A DNA stretch of 64,000 nucleotides from Halioglobus sp. (GTDB lineage Bacteria > Pseudomonadota > Gammaproteobacteria > Pseudomonadales > Halieaceae). Both the position numbers and the translations under genes were made by a program. Below are positions 9,203-18,692 of this stretch, piece by piece. Numbering within the stretch: the first letter of the stretch is position 1; each line of letters begins with the position of its first letter. The stretch covers positions 62,001 through 126,000 of the forward strand of contig JAGRIH010000022.1 in assembly GCA_020443345.1 (NCBI GenBank), in the 5' to 3' direction. The notes beneath the pieces were generated by a model, which was not told where the DNA came from, searched no databases, and worked only from the letters and a program-made list of their open reading frames with translations.

Positions 9203-10738
9203 ATGCGCTGGATGGCGGTGGTCAGCTGTTTTGCGCTGTCGCTGGCGGCAGCGGGATCGAACCATGGGACGGCCGATGACTCGGCTGCGCACTGCCGCTC
9301 CCTGGTGGCGCTGCGCTCAGCCGAAACTGACGTCAGCAGCGCGGCCCTCGCGGTGGACAGGCGCGATGTTCCCGATTATTGTCAACTGGAGGGGCGCATA
9401 GCCGGCCGGGTCGGCTTTGTGATGCGCCTGCCCGTACAGCGCTGGAACGGCAAGTTGGCGGTGACCGGCTGTGGCGGTTTCTGCGGCGGCCTGCGACCGG
9501 ACAAGCCGGGCCATTCCAATGGGATGAACGAGGCGCTGAAACTGGGCTTCGCCGTGATCCAGACGGACAGCGGACACCAGGCGCCGAGTTGGGATGCCGA
9601 TTGGGCGGTGGGCGATGCTACCGCGCTGGCGCTGTACGCCGGCGCCTGGATGCCCCTGGCGGTGGCCAGTGCCCGCCAGTTCATCCGGCAGTACTACGCG
9701 CAGGCACCGCGCCGGACCTACTTTTCCGGCTGCTCCAACGGCGGCCGACTGGGGCTGTTCGCCGCCCAGCGCTACCCCGCGTTGTTCGACGGCATCGCCG
9801 CCGGCGGGGGCATCTTCGACATGACGGGTAATGCCGCTATCCACGGCTTGTGGCTGCTGCAGTCCACTCGCGATGGCGACGGCCGCGCGGTTATCGACCG
9901 TGCCAAGATACCCCTGCTGCAAAGCCACGTGCTGGAGCGGTGCGACGCAATCGATGGCGTGGTTGACGGCGTCGTGTCGCGGCCGGCGAACTGCCGGCCG
10001 CAGGTGTCCGACCTGCAGTGCGATCAGGCGGACGGGCCCGACTGCCTGACGCAGTGGGAAGTCGCCGCCATCGAGCGCTTGTACCGGGGCGCCACGGTCA
10101 ACGGCGTACAGCTCTACCCCGGTATTCCGCCCGGTTCGGAGGCGCTGTGGCCGCTGTGGATCACCGGCACCGATGCCGAGCCCGCCTGGGGCGAGCGCGC
10201 CGCCCAGGCCACATTGCGCCTGACCTACGGCGTTCGCGCGCAGCAGCCCTTCAACGCCCACGACTACGTGCTCGCCGATGAGCTGCAGCAGCTGCGGCGC
10301 CTGGCCCCGATCGTGAACGCCACCGACCCCGACCTGTCGGCCTTTGCCGCCGGCGGGGGCAAGCTGTTGTACTATCACGGGCTGGCCGACCCGCTCATTC
10401 TGCCGCAGCGGGCGCAGCAGTATTACCGGGAGGTTGCCGCTCTGCATGGCGAGGAACCACTGGCCGCCTTTGGCCGCTTCGTCATGGTGCCGGGTTTCGG
10501 GCACTGCTGGGAAAAACCCGGTGCGGTGGCGGACGAGTTCAATCCGCTGGCGATTATCGACCGCTGGGTGGAATCGGGCACTGCGCCTGCGGATATCCTC
10601 GCCCTGCAACTTGACGCCGCAGGGGAACCGTTGCGTTCGCGCAAGTTGTGTCCCCTGCCGCGCCAGGCCCGCTTTGACGGCGGCGATCCGAATCTGGCCA
10701 AAAACTACAGCTGCGTTACCCTGTCTGCAAAACCCTGA
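9203..10738 (+). CDS. Tannase / feruloyl-esterase family hydrolase
   Basis: The 511-residue product begins MRWMAVVSCFALSLAAAGS, a likely signal peptide, so it probably acts in the periplasm or outside the cell. It has the tannase-family triad: nucleophile Ser in GCSNGGR, Asp in HGLADPLI and His in PGFGHCWE. The Cys before the Ser and the Cys after the His form the family's CS-D-HC arrangement. The expected substrates are esters of aromatic acids such as gallate or ferulate; the real substrate cannot be read from sequence. The start is the ATG at 9203, since upstream in-frame codons overlap the TonB-receptor remnant. A 45-codon open stretch after the stop (10741-10875) is unassigned. Confidence 0.85.
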   Translation: MRWMAVVSCFALSLAAAGSNHGTADDSAAHCRSLVALRSAETDVSSAALAVDRRDVPDYCQLEGRIAGRVGFVMRLPVQRWNGKLAVTGCGGFCGGLRPDKPGHSNGMNEALKLGFAVIQTDSGHQAPSWDADWAVGDATALALYAGAWMPLAVASARQFIRQYYAQAPRRTYFSGCSNGGRLGLFAAQRYPALFDGIAAGGGIFDMTGNAAIHGLWLLQSTRDGDGRAVIDRAKIPLLQSHVLERCDAIDGVVDGVVSRPANCRPQVSDLQCDQADGPDCLTQWEVAAIERLYRGATVNGVQLYPGIPPGSEALWPLWITGTDAEPAWGERAAQATLRLTYGVRAQQPFNAHDYVLADELQQLRRLAPIVNATDPDLSAFAAGGGKLLYYHGLADPLILPQRAQQYYREVAALHGEEPLAAFGRFVMVPGFGHCWEKPGAVADEFNPLAIIDRWVESGTAPADILALQLDAAGEPLRSRKLCPLPRQARFDGGDPNLAKNYSCVTLSAKP

Positions 10739-10837
10739 GCATCGGCGGGGGCCTGCTCAATCTCACCGCCAGTTGCGACGGACAGATCGTGCTGCCCGCA
10801 CGCGCCTGTCGGGATACCGTGCCCGATCCGGACCTGC

Positions 10838-10866
10838 TTGCCCGCCGGAAACCGATCCCCTATACT
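10838..10866 (+). promoter_or_regulatory. Putative sigma-70 promoter of thiolase operon
   Basis: TTGCCC (10838-10843) and TATACT (10861-10866) are separated by 17 bases, the preferred sigma-70 spacing. The site lies about 90 bases before the first thiolase gene. The call rests on sequence resemblance only. Confidence 0.45.
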
Positions 10867-10954
10867 TTGGTCTAATTATACAAGTATCTAAACAGGCCGG
10901 AGTGGTGACAGGGCGCCGGCGCATTCAAGCCAAGACAGTGGAGCGATCAAGTCG

Positions 10955-12202
10955 ATGAAGCACAGCAGTGACATTTACATACTGGGCGGCAGCCACAGCG
11001 ATTTTGCCCGCAACTGGGCGCGCGAGGGCCTCGGTCTTTACGATATGTTCGAGCACAGCCTGCAGCAGGCGGTGGCGGATGCCGCCATCGAGCCGGCGCA
11101 GATCGAAGTGGGCCACGTGGGCAACTTTGCCGGTGAACTGTTTGCCCGCCAGGGGTTGGTCGGCGGTTTCTTCGGGCACGTTTATCCGGAACTGGCCGCT
11201 ATCCCCACGTCGCGGCACGAGGCCGCCTGCGCCTCGGGTTCCATCGCGGTGCTCGCCGCGATGCGCGATATCGAGGCGGGCCACTACGCTATCGCCTGTG
11301 TCATGGGCATCGAACTGATGCGCAATGTCAACGGTAAAACCGGCGCCGAATACCTGGGGGCGGCCGCGTGGCAGGGGCGTGAGGCCACCGCTGAGGAGTG
11401 CGATTTTCCCTGGCCCTTCCTGTTCGACCGGATCACCCGCGAATACGACCGCCGCTACGGTATCGACAGCGATCACCTCAACCGCATCGCGCAGATCAAT
11501 TTCGGCAATGCCAGGGACAACCCCAACGCGCAGACGCGCCAGTGGCAGTTTGCCGAGGGCGCCTTCAGTTGCGATGACCAGCTCAACCCTGTCATCGAGG
11601 GGGTGGTGCGCAAACAGGACTGCGGTCAGATTACCGACGGCACTGCCTGCGTCATCCTGGCCAGCGAAGCCGCGGCCAGGGAGCACGCCGCCAGGGTCGG
11701 GCTCGCTTTGGCGGATCTGCCGCGCATCAAGGGCTGGGGCCATCGCTCGGCGCCGCTGCTGCTGGAAGACAAGCTGGCGCTCAGTGCCGGGCAGCCGCTG
11801 GTGTTTCCGCATGCGGCCGCCGTTTTCACCGAGGCCGCGCAGCGGGCCGGCTTTGCCGGGGCAGCACAGCTCGACGGCCTGGAGACCCACGACTGCTTCA
11901 CCGTGACGGAGTACATGGCCATCGACCACTGCGGCCTGACTGCGCCCGGTGAGAGCTGGAAGGCAATCGAAGAGGGGCGCATTACCCGCGACGGGGATTT
12001 TCCCGTGAACGCCAGCGGCGGCCTGATCGGCCTGGGACATCCGGTGGGCGCCACCGGGGTGCGCATGGTGCTGGACTGCGCGCGCCAGGTGACGGGGCGC
12101 GCTGGCGGCTGTCAGGTACCCGAGGCGGAAAACATGATGACGTTCAATGTCGGGGGCAGCACCACCACCTGTGTCAGTTTTGTGGTGGGTGTGGGGCAGT
12201 GA
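10955..12202 (+). CDS. SCP2-type thiolase / acetyl-CoA acetyltransferase family
   Basis: The 415-residue protein is thiolase-like, with nucleophile Cys in EAACASGS, a HDCFT motif where other thiolases have HEAF, and the late GGLIGLGHPVGATG block. The sequence is closest in style to SCP2/SCP-x thiolases, which cleave or form 3-oxoacyl-CoA in degradation of branched or steroid-like chains. It is the first gene of a three-gene run: its TGA overlaps the GTG of the second thiolase, and a small membrane protein follows. A weak GGAG lies 11 bases before the ATG. The substrate is unknown. Confidence 0.85.
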   Translation: MKHSSDIYILGGSHSDFARNWAREGLGLYDMFEHSLQQAVADAAIEPAQIEVGHVGNFAGELFARQGLVGGFFGHVYPELAAIPTSRHEAACASGSIAVLAAMRDIEAGHYAIACVMGIELMRNVNGKTGAEYLGAAAWQGREATAEECDFPWPFLFDRITREYDRRYGIDSDHLNRIAQINFGNARDNPNAQTRQWQFAEGAFSCDDQLNPVIEGVVRKQDCGQITDGTACVILASEAAAREHAARVGLALADLPRIKGWGHRSAPLLLEDKLALSAGQPLVFPHAAAVFTEAAQRAGFAGAAQLDGLETHDCFTVTEYMAIDHCGLTAPGESWKAIEEGRITRDGDFPVNASGGLIGLGHPVGATGVRMVLDCARQVTGRAGGCQVPEAENMMTFNVGGSTTTCVSFVVGVGQ

Positions 12203-13401
12203 ATAGCGTCTACATTTACGATGCCATCCGCACCGCACGGGCCAGGGCCAAGGACAGCGGCGGCCTGCACGACTTGCGCCCGCACGATCTGCTCAAAGCC
12301 CTGTATCGCGCCCTGGAGCAACGCAGCGGCCTCGACCCGCACCTGGTGGGCGATGTGCTGCTGGGCTGTGTGACACAGCACGGTGACCAGGCCGGTAACA
12401 TTGCGAAAACCTCGACCCTGTACGCCGGCTGGCCGACCACGGTCGGCGGGCTTACCGTGAATCGCTTTTGTTCTTCGAGCATCGATGCCATCGCCATCGC
12501 CGCCCTGAAAGTTGCCGCCGGACAGGAGCGCGCCACCGTGGCAGGCGGAGTGGAGATGATGTCCCGGGTGCCCATGCTGTCGGACCAGGCGAGTGTGTTT
12601 GTCGACCCGGCGTTTGCTGCCCAGTGCCATATGCTGATGATGGGCAGCGGCGCCGACCTGATCGCAGCGTTAAACGGTGTCACCCGGGAGCAGGCGGATG
12701 CGATCGCCCTGCTGAGCCAGCAGCGGGCCGAGACTGCGCGGCGCGAGGGCTATTTCAAGTCGATTGTGCCGGTGCACAACCCGGTCAAGGACATCACCGT
12801 GGTCGAGGATGAGTGTATTCGCGCCGATACCACCGCCGCATCACTGGCGCAGTTGCAGCCGGCCTTCGCCGCCCTGGGCGCCAAGGGCGTCGATACTTTG
12901 CAGCTGGCAGGTTATCCACAGCTGGAGACAATCGCGCATATCCACACCGCCGGCAACTCCCCGGCCATGGCCGATGCCGCGGCGGTACTGCTGCTGGGAG
13001 ACGAGTCGCTGGCGGCGGATTTACGGGTTAAGCCCCGGGCCAGGATTGTCGCTGCGGCCACCGCCAGTGACGACCCCCTGCAGGTACTGAGCGGGTGCGT
13101 GGCGGCCACGGTAAAGCTGCTGCGCGAGCAGGAACTACAGGCGGGCGATGTGGACCTGTTCGAACTGCACGAGGCCTTTGCCGCCACCGTGGTGAAGTGC
13201 CAGCGCGACCTGGATATCCCCGCGGACAAGCTCAACGTCAACGGCGGCGTGATCGCCTTGGGTCACCCCATGGGCGCCACCGGCGCCATCATGGCCGGCG
13301 TGCTGCTGGACGAGTTGGAGCGGCGCGGCCGGCGACTGGGGGTGGTGGCTGCCAGCGGCGCCGCCGGCGCGGGCAGCGCACTGTTGATCGAGCGGCTGTA
13401 G
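12199..13401 (+). CDS. Thiolase family protein lacking the second catalytic Cys
   Basis: The 400-residue product is a biosynthetic/degradative-type thiolase. The first catalytic Cys is present in VNRFCSSS, as are HEAF and NGGVIALGHPMGATG. The C-terminal block normally reading C-x-GGGxG appears as ASGAAGAG, and an ungapped alignment over 25 residues to Zoogloea PhbA puts Ser where Cys378 should be. That Cys is the acid/base in standard thiolases, so activity may be reduced or changed. It starts with GTG 12199, overlapping the upstream thiolase stop by four bases, and probably works with it on CoA esters. Confidence 0.85.
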   Translation: MNSVYIYDAIRTARARAKDSGGLHDLRPHDLLKALYRALEQRSGLDPHLVGDVLLGCVTQHGDQAGNIAKTSTLYAGWPTTVGGLTVNRFCSSSIDAIAIAALKVAAGQERATVAGGVEMMSRVPMLSDQASVFVDPAFAAQCHMLMMGSGADLIAALNGVTREQADAIALLSQQRAETARREGYFKSIVPVHNPVKDITVVEDECIRADTTAASLAQLQPAFAALGAKGVDTLQLAGYPQLETIAHIHTAGNSPAMADAAAVLLLGDESLAADLRVKPRARIVAAATASDDPLQVLSGCVAATVKLLREQELQAGDVDLFELHEAFAATVVKCQRDLDIPADKLNVNGGVIALGHPMGATGAIMAGVLLDELERRGRRLGVVAASGAAGAGSALLIERL

Positions 13402-13409
13402 GAGCTGAT

Positions 13410-13853
13410 GTGACGGCACCCGTACAGGCGCGGAAACTGGACCCGTTCACCCGGCGCTACCTCTATGGGCTGGCCGTGCTAGCGCTGGCTGGTGGCATCT
13501 GGTGGCTGAGCACGCTGGATTTTCGCGTCGGTGAACTCAACGAACTGCTGGCCGCAGATCCGCAGCTCGCGGCCTACCCCTACACTTTCCGGGTGCTATC
13601 CCTGGACGATGGCGTGGCGCGCATGTCCAGTCCGCGCTCGGCGCAGATGTCCGCCGTGCGCGGCCTGCGGGTGATGTTCCCGGCGCTGGCCGAGGTCAGT
13701 GTCGATTCCGAGCAGATGACGGTGGCGCAAAAGGAACTGGGGCGTTTGCAATTTCACGCCGCGGACCTGGTCTCCGCGCAGGCCGATGTGCGCCAGGTGG
13801 TGTGGGAGCTGGACACCCCCTGGCTTGCCAGCCACGGGATCTATCTCCAGTAG
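13410..13853 (+). CDS. Small single-pass membrane protein of unknown function
   Basis: The 147-residue product starts at GTG 13410 behind GGAG at 13401-13404, nine bases after the thiolase stop, so it belongs to the same operon. One hydrophobic segment, LYGLAVLALAGGIWWLSTL (about residues 16-34), anchors a roughly 110-residue domain that likely lies in the periplasm. No motif identifies a function. Operon position suggests a role linked to CoA-ester metabolism, but nothing in the sequence shows it. Confidence 0.7.
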   Translation: MTAPVQARKLDPFTRRYLYGLAVLALAGGIWWLSTLDFRVGELNELLAADPQLAAYPYTFRVLSLDDGVARMSSPRSAQMSAVRGLRVMFPALAEVSVDSEQMTVAQKELGRLQFHAADLVSAQADVRQVVWELDTPWLASHGIYLQ

Positions 13854-13899
13854 CGGTGGCCTTAGCAAATCTGCCGAGTGCATCACTTGGGAAGTCGCA

Positions 13900-14188
13900 T
13901 CTCGAGCCCGCATGCCGACAACCGGGGCATGGCGCAATCGGAAGCGCCTGCGAATATTCAGTCCTATGCTCTCGACGAGGTCGTCGCCGATCTCGTGACC
14001 CTGCTGGACGTCGCCGGCGTGGAACGTGTCGCGGTGGTGGGGCACGACTGGGGAGCGATAATCGCCTGGGGGCTGGTGACATGCATCGGCGAACGGGCCA
14101 GTTGTCTTGTCCCCATGTCGGTTGGCACGCCCGAGAGCTATGTGGGCTGCGACGATATCCGGCAGAAGGAAATGGGCTGGTACACTTT
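13900..14188 (+). pseudogene. Alpha/beta-hydrolase (epoxide-hydrolase-like) fragment interrupted by IS66
   Basis: The frame encodes RGMAQSEAPANIQSYALDEV, then VADLVTLLDVAGVERVAVVG, then HDWGAIIAWGL with the nucleophile-elbow Asp typical of epoxide hydrolases and haloalkane dehalogenases. It continues to KEMGWYTL and then switches into IS66 sequence near 14188. Both N- and C-terminal parts are missing. About 95 of roughly 300 residues remain. Confidence 0.7.
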
Positions 14189-14480
14189 AATTTGGGACGG
14201 GTGGAGTGCTGCGAACTCTTGCGGGACTGGCAATTCTTTCTCGGCCAGCGCCTTGCGAGCGGAGTACATCGACTTGGCCTTGATGCCGTGTTCGCGGGCA
14301 CAGTCGATGGTGGCCCGGCCCGAAGCATCGTGGGCGCGCAGGTGTTTGAGCCAGTATTGCTGGCGTTCGGTGAGTGAGGAATCATCTATTCTGGGCATCT
14401 GGGTACTCCTGTCAGGGTGAGGATGACAGGGTGCGCGGTGGATCAGTTCTTGGATAGGACGCGGTTAGCCGTGCGCTTAC
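14188..14480 (-). mobile_element. IS66-family remnant with truncated tnpA
   Basis: Reading leftwards, the end sequence GTAAGCGCACGGCTAACCGC (14461-14480) matches the typical IS66 terminal repeat, which starts GTAAGCG. It is followed by an ORF from ATG 14398, MPRIDDSSLTERQQYWLKHL, containing WLKHLRAHDASGRATIDCAREHGIKAKSMY split across its middle; this is the IS66 accessory protein TnpA. The element stops inside or just after tnpA at the hydrolase junction. tnpB, tnpC and the other terminal repeat are absent, so it cannot move by itself. Confidence 0.75.
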
Positions 14481-14552
14481 GGTGTTGAGAATGGTGTAAA
14501 AAGTGGCGTCTATGGCAGCAAGGTGCCAAAGGCGCGTAACTTATTGATTTAA

Positions 14553-14629
<77 letters not shown>

Positions 14630-14767
14630 TGCGGGGACGCGCATCATACCCGTCTCGCGGCGGCGAGTCCATGACGGCCGGGCTGGGGTGTGGCGGCGCA
14701 TGGCGCGCGATGTGCCGCGCCCAATGTCGGCGTTGACGGCAGCGCCTCCCGGTCCTACCTTCATGCA

Positions 14768-17044
14768 ATGAACAGGTTGCTTGTCGCGTTGCCGCTGGTG
14801 GCCTGTGCGCTGCTGGCGCGGGCACAGGAAAGGCAGATTCCGCTGGTTGAGCTGATTGCAGAGCTGCAGCGCCAGGGGCACGCGATTGTCTACAGCAGTG
14901 CCCTGGTGCACGGCCGGCAGCGTGTGCCGGTGGAGCGCATTGACCTGGATGCCCTGCGGCGGGTGCTGGGTGGCCTGGGTCTGGCACTGCAGGAACGGGA
15001 CGGTGTCTGGGTGATCACCCGCGCCACGCCCGCGGCCGAGCACCCCGCTGCGGCCGATCCCGAACCTGTCGAACCGGTGCTGGAAACGGTTATCGTCACC
15101 GGCACCCTGCATCGCTTTCCCGCAGTCGGGCAGGCGCTCAGCCGCCACGTGTTCAGCGCGGCGCAGATGTCGGCGGTGCCTGCCGCCGCCTCGGATGCCA
15201 TGCGCGTGACACTGCGTCTGCCGGGTGTTTCATCTGTCGGTGTGTCGGCCAAGCCGCAGATCCGCGGCGGACTGATGGACGAACTGCTGGTGATGCAGGA
15301 CGGGGTCGAGTTGCTGGAGCCGTTTCACCTGGCGGACTACCACAGCGCTTACAGCGGTATCGACTACCGCACGATCGAGTCCCTCGATCTCTATACCGGC
15401 GGTTTTCCGTCGCGCTATGGCAATCGCATGAGCGGCGTGATGGACATTCGCAACCAGTGGCAGTATGACGACGAGTACAGCACGGACGTGGGGGTATCAT
15501 CTTTCGCCAACTTCGTGCATACCCGCGGACAGTTTGGCAAGCAGCGCCCGGCGCACTGGCTGCTGTCGGTCCGCCAGGGCGATTTGACTGACCTGGCCGA
15601 CTATATTAAATCCGCCTCGGGCGACCCGCGGTACGCCGACGCCTCGGCGCGTATGGCCGTGGCGCTCTCCGACACCGCGCGGCTGGCCCTGGGCGCGGCG
15701 TACGCCAGGGACGATATCGTATTCAGCGACGAGGAAGAACGCGCCGCGTCGAACATCGATACCCGCTACACCTGGGCCGCGCTGGAGGCGCAGCCGCGCA
15801 GCGCGCTGCACACCCGGTTCACCCTGTCGTGGCTGGATTTTGAACGCAGCAAGCAGCTCGAGCACAGTGAGGATGAACCCAAGGGCGGTTTCCTGCGCCA
15901 CCGGCAGCAGGTGCAGCGCCTGGCCCTGCGCAACGACTGGACGGCCCTGCGCGGGGTCACCGCGCTGGAGTTCGGCTGGCAGGCGCAGTACAACCGGGGG
16001 GATTACCGGCACCGCAGCCGCATCGACCGGGGGCTGCTGGCGGATATCCTGGGTACGCAGCGCCACGTCGAGCGCGACATCGCGGTGCGGCCCGACGGAT
16101 GGTCCGGCGGCGCCTACCTGCAGGCCGACTGGTCACCGGCCGCGCGCCTGCGCTTGCAGCCCAGCCTGCGCTGGGATTTTCAGGATTACCGCTTGCAGGG
16201 CGGCGTCGACCAGCAGTTGGCTCCCCGCCTGGGGCTCACCTGGGATATCAGCGACGACACTGTGGCGCGCCTGAGCCTGGGGCGCTTTTACCAGCCCGAG
16301 GGAATACAGGAGTTGCAGGTGCTCGACGGCATTACCCGTTTCTTCGCGCCGCAGCATGCCGATCAGGTAATCGCCGGTGTCGAGTGGCGCGGCGCAGCGC
16401 TGGAGCTGGTCGCCGAGGTGTACTACAAGCGCTACGGGGCGCAGAAAGGCCGCTTCGAGAACGTGTTCAACCCCTTCGTCCTGCTGCCCGAGATGGAGCC
16501 GGACCGGGTGGGGCTGTACCCCGAGCGAGCGGTGGTGCGGGGTCTGGATGTGGACGGCGGCTGGCGGATTGCGCCGTCGCTGGCCGCGCAACTGCGCTAC
16601 AGCTACATGAACGCACAGGACCGGCTGGCCGGGCAGTGGGTCGACCGGCGCTGGTCGCAGACCCACACGGTCAATGCCGGCCTGGCCTGGCGGCGCGGCA
16701 GTTTCAGCCTGTCGCTGGCGCTGACCTGGCACTCGGGATGGCGCAGTACCGCGCCACCGGCGTTTGTCGCCGAGGACCGGCCGAACAGTCTGTCGCTCGC
16801 CTCTTTTCTCAACAACACCGAGCTGCGCAACTACTATTCGCTGGATGTCAGCGCGCGCAAGTCCTGGGTCATTGGCCGTACCCGATGGCAGGTCTATGCC
16901 GATATCAGCAACCTCACCGACCGCCACAACCAGGCCGGCGTGGATTTCGACGTGGAAGAAGTGCCCGGTGGCTACCGGCTGCTACCGGATACCGAGACGC
17001 TGCTTGGGCGGGTGCCCTCGGTCGGTATTACCCTGTCGTTTTGA
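14768..17044 (+). CDS. TonB-dependent receptor with STN signalling domain
   Basis: The 758-residue protein starts at ATG 14768 with signal peptide MNRLLVALPLVACALLARA. An STN (secretin/TonB short N-terminal) domain follows at about residues 20-80 (IPLVELIAELQRQGHAIVYS), then a TonB-box-like ETVIVTG, a plug with KPQIRGGLMDELLVMQDGVE, and a 22-strand-type barrel ending in VGITLSF. STN-bearing receptors signal through a FecR-like anti-sigma protein. The convergent fecR/fecI-type pair starts only 7 bases beyond its stop, so these three genes most likely form one cell-surface signalling unit. The ligand cannot be predicted; siderophores are typical but other substrates occur. Confidence 0.9.
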   Translation: MNRLLVALPLVACALLARAQERQIPLVELIAELQRQGHAIVYSSALVHGRQRVPVERIDLDALRRVLGGLGLALQERDGVWVITRATPAAEHPAAADPEPVEPVLETVIVTGTLHRFPAVGQALSRHVFSAAQMSAVPAAASDAMRVTLRLPGVSSVGVSAKPQIRGGLMDELLVMQDGVELLEPFHLADYHSAYSGIDYRTIESLDLYTGGFPSRYGNRMSGVMDIRNQWQYDDEYSTDVGVSSFANFVHTRGQFGKQRPAHWLLSVRQGDLTDLADYIKSASGDPRYADASARMAVALSDTARLALGAAYARDDIVFSDEEERAASNIDTRYTWAALEAQPRSALHTRFTLSWLDFERSKQLEHSEDEPKGGFLRHRQQVQRLALRNDWTALRGVTALEFGWQAQYNRGDYRHRSRIDRGLLADILGTQRHVERDIAVRPDGWSGGAYLQADWSPAARLRLQPSLRWDFQDYRLQGGVDQQLAPRLGLTWDISDDTVARLSLGRFYQPEGIQELQVLDGITRFFAPQHADQVIAGVEWRGAALELVAEVYYKRYGAQKGRFENVFNPFVLLPEMEPDRVGLYPERAVVRGLDVDGGWRIAPSLAAQLRYSYMNAQDRLAGQWVDRRWSQTHTVNAGLAWRRGSFSLSLALTWHSGWRSTAPPAFVAEDRPNSLSLASFLNNTELRNYYSLDVSARKSWVIGRTRWQVYADISNLTDRHNQAGVDFDVEEVPGGYRLLPDTETLLGRVPSVGITLSF

Positions 17045-17050
17045 CGATCG

Positions 17051-18058
17051 TTACGATCGGTCGGCCAGAGAAACCAGCAGGCGGTTGTCGGCGGTGCGCC
17101 GGGCGCTCAGGTCGGTGGCGGCCAGCACCGGGTCCACCGCCTGTTCCGGGTCCAGTCGGGCGATATCGCCGTGCAGCACAGTGGTGCGTGCGTGGATCTC
17201 CGCCGACTGCGTGGCAAATTCCAGGCGCAGACCGCTCTCGGTCACCGACCACTGCAGGAAATCGTAGGCGCTGCGGCCCTCCAGGGTAAAGCCGGGGCTG
17301 CTGTCGTATATCCAGCGCCAGTCGGGGCCGCTGGGAGTCGTCTGCGTTTCCAGCAGGTGGCCCTGCGGCTCGATGACGACCCGCTGCGCGCTGCCCGGTT
17401 GCGCCGCCGCGCGCAACTCGGCAGTGCCGCTGCTGATCAGCAGGGCGCCGCGGCGCACCGTGGTCACGGTGCGCTGTGCCAGCACGGTGACCAGGAACTG
17501 GGTGCCGATGTCGCGGATGACGCCGTGAACGGTGTCGATGCGCAGCGCTCCCGGCCCCGGCCTGTCCGGTTGGCCGCTGACGTAAATCTCTCCCGCCAGC
17601 AGGCGGATGCGATCGGCCTGCAGCGCCACCTGTGTGGCCCGATTGAGCCGCAGGTCGTAGTGGCCGTAGGTGAGTGCGACGTGGCCGTCAGCGCCGGTTT
17701 CCACTACGCTGTCCGGCGCCAACTGCTGTTGCGGGCGCAGTGGCGTCGCGCTGCCGTCGGGTTGGCGCAGTGCATGCTCGCCGCGCAGTTGGCTTACCTG
17801 TATCTGCAGCGGCGCCGGCGCGGGCCGCTGCAGCAAGATACCCAGGGCCAGCACGGCGCTGGCGGCGCTGGCGCAAACACCCAGGATGAACCTGCGGCGC
17901 CTCTGTCTGCGCCTGTCCAGTACGTTATTGAGCTCGGCGCGAAACTGCGTTTCCCAGCGCTGTTGCAGAGTCGTCGGCAGTTCCTCGCGCTTTCCCGCGA
18001 TACGCAGCAAGCGGGCGATGTCCTGCTCCTCGCGCTCTGTCTGCCTCTGTCTGTCCAT
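17051..18058 (-). CDS. FecR-family anti-sigma / sigma regulator
   Basis: The 335-residue product has a cytoplasmic N-terminus (about 1-50, including the RRRQRRRR basic run), one membrane segment (FILGVCASAASAVLALGILL) and a periplasmic FecR domain with the usual HGVIRDIGTQFLV block. It should receive the signal from the STN domain of the receptor encoded at 14768-17044 and control the sigma factor encoded just upstream. I use ATG 18058, which has GAGGT seven bases ahead, rather than an upstream codon. The gene is 10 bases downstream of the sigma gene in the same operon and convergent with the receptor gene. Confidence 0.9.
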   Translation of the reverse strand: MDRQRQTEREEQDIARLLRIAGKREELPTTLQQRWETQFRAELNNVLDRRRQRRRRFILGVCASAASAVLALGILLQRPAPAPLQIQVSQLRGEHALRQPDGSATPLRPQQQLAPDSVVETGADGHVALTYGHYDLRLNRATQVALQADRIRLLAGEIYVSGQPDRPGPGALRIDTVHGVIRDIGTQFLVTVLAQRTVTTVRRGALLISSGTAELRAAAQPGSAQRVVIEPQGHLLETQTTPSGPDWRWIYDSSPGFTLEGRSAYDFLQWSVTESGLRLEFATQSAEIHARTTVLHGDIARLDPEQAVDPVLAATDLSARRTADNRLLVSLADRS

Positions 18059-18068
18059 TGCTATTACC

Positions 18069-18683
18069 TCACATGGCGGTGCGCAGTGCGACACCGCACA
18101 CCTCCCGAAACGCCCGCCGCGCCCGGGCCAGCAGAGATTGTGTGGCCTCGTCGCTGATCCGCAGCCGCTGTGCGATCTCCTTTGAGTTGCAGCCCTCGAT
18201 GTATTTCAGCTCCAGCGCTGCGGCGTAGTGCTCCGGCAGTTGGTCCAGGGTGAACTGCACCAGGCCGATGAGCTGTATGCGCCGGTTGTCGGACTCCGGG
18301 GTGCTGTCGGTTGCCACGGATTCCACCACTGAGCGCAGTACGTCGTCGTCCAGAAACGGCGCCATCAGATCCGCTTCCCGCTGGTTCTGGCGGCACTGCC
18401 GGGCGATCTCGTGGCGGCAGATCTGGATCAGCCAGGTCAACAGGGTGGCTTCGCCGCGATAGGTCTCCAGGCGCCGCGCGGCCTGCGTCAGCGTCACCTG
18501 TACCACATCCTCCACATCGCTGGCATTGCGCAGGCGGTGCCGGGTGTAGCGGTACAGGCGCGGAAAGTACTCGCGCATGAAGCCGCGCAGCGCCGCCTCG
18601 TCCCCGGCCAGTATGCGCTGCACGAGCTGCCGGTCGCGGCGCTGTCGCAGAGTGGCGTTGGCGGCAATTTTTCGATCATTCAT
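18069..18683 (-). CDS. ECF (FecI-like) RNA polymerase sigma factor
   Basis: The 204-residue protein has sigma region 2 (about 30-100, YRYTRHRLRNASDVEDVVQV) and region 4 (about 140-195, LPEHYAAALELKYIEGCNSKE with a helix-turn-helix). It lacks region 3, as ECF sigma factors do. With the FecR-like gene downstream and the STN receptor it forms a surface-signalling module. Its own promoter seems to be the CGACAGAT-N16-CTCTATA site upstream. The -10 box ends only nine bases before the ATG, so the transcript may be leaderless or nearly so. A GTG three bases earlier is an alternative start. Confidence 0.92.
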   Translation of the reverse strand: MNDRKIAANATLRQRRDRQLVQRILAGDEAALRGFMREYFPRLYRYTRHRLRNASDVEDVVQVTLTQAARRLETYRGEATLLTWLIQICRHEIARQCRQNQREADLMAPFLDDDVLRSVVESVATDSTPESDNRRIQLIGLVQFTLDQLPEHYAAALELKYIEGCNSKEIAQRLRISDEATQSLLARARRAFREVCGVALRTAM

Positions 18684-18692
18684 CACACCCAG

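Noticed and set aside
10741..10875. 45-codon open stretch after the tannase gene (IGGGLLNLTASCDGQIVLPA...)
   Set aside because: It has no start codon in a good context and no recognised family, and overlaps the promoter of the thiolase operon. It may be a gene remnant but cannot be supported.
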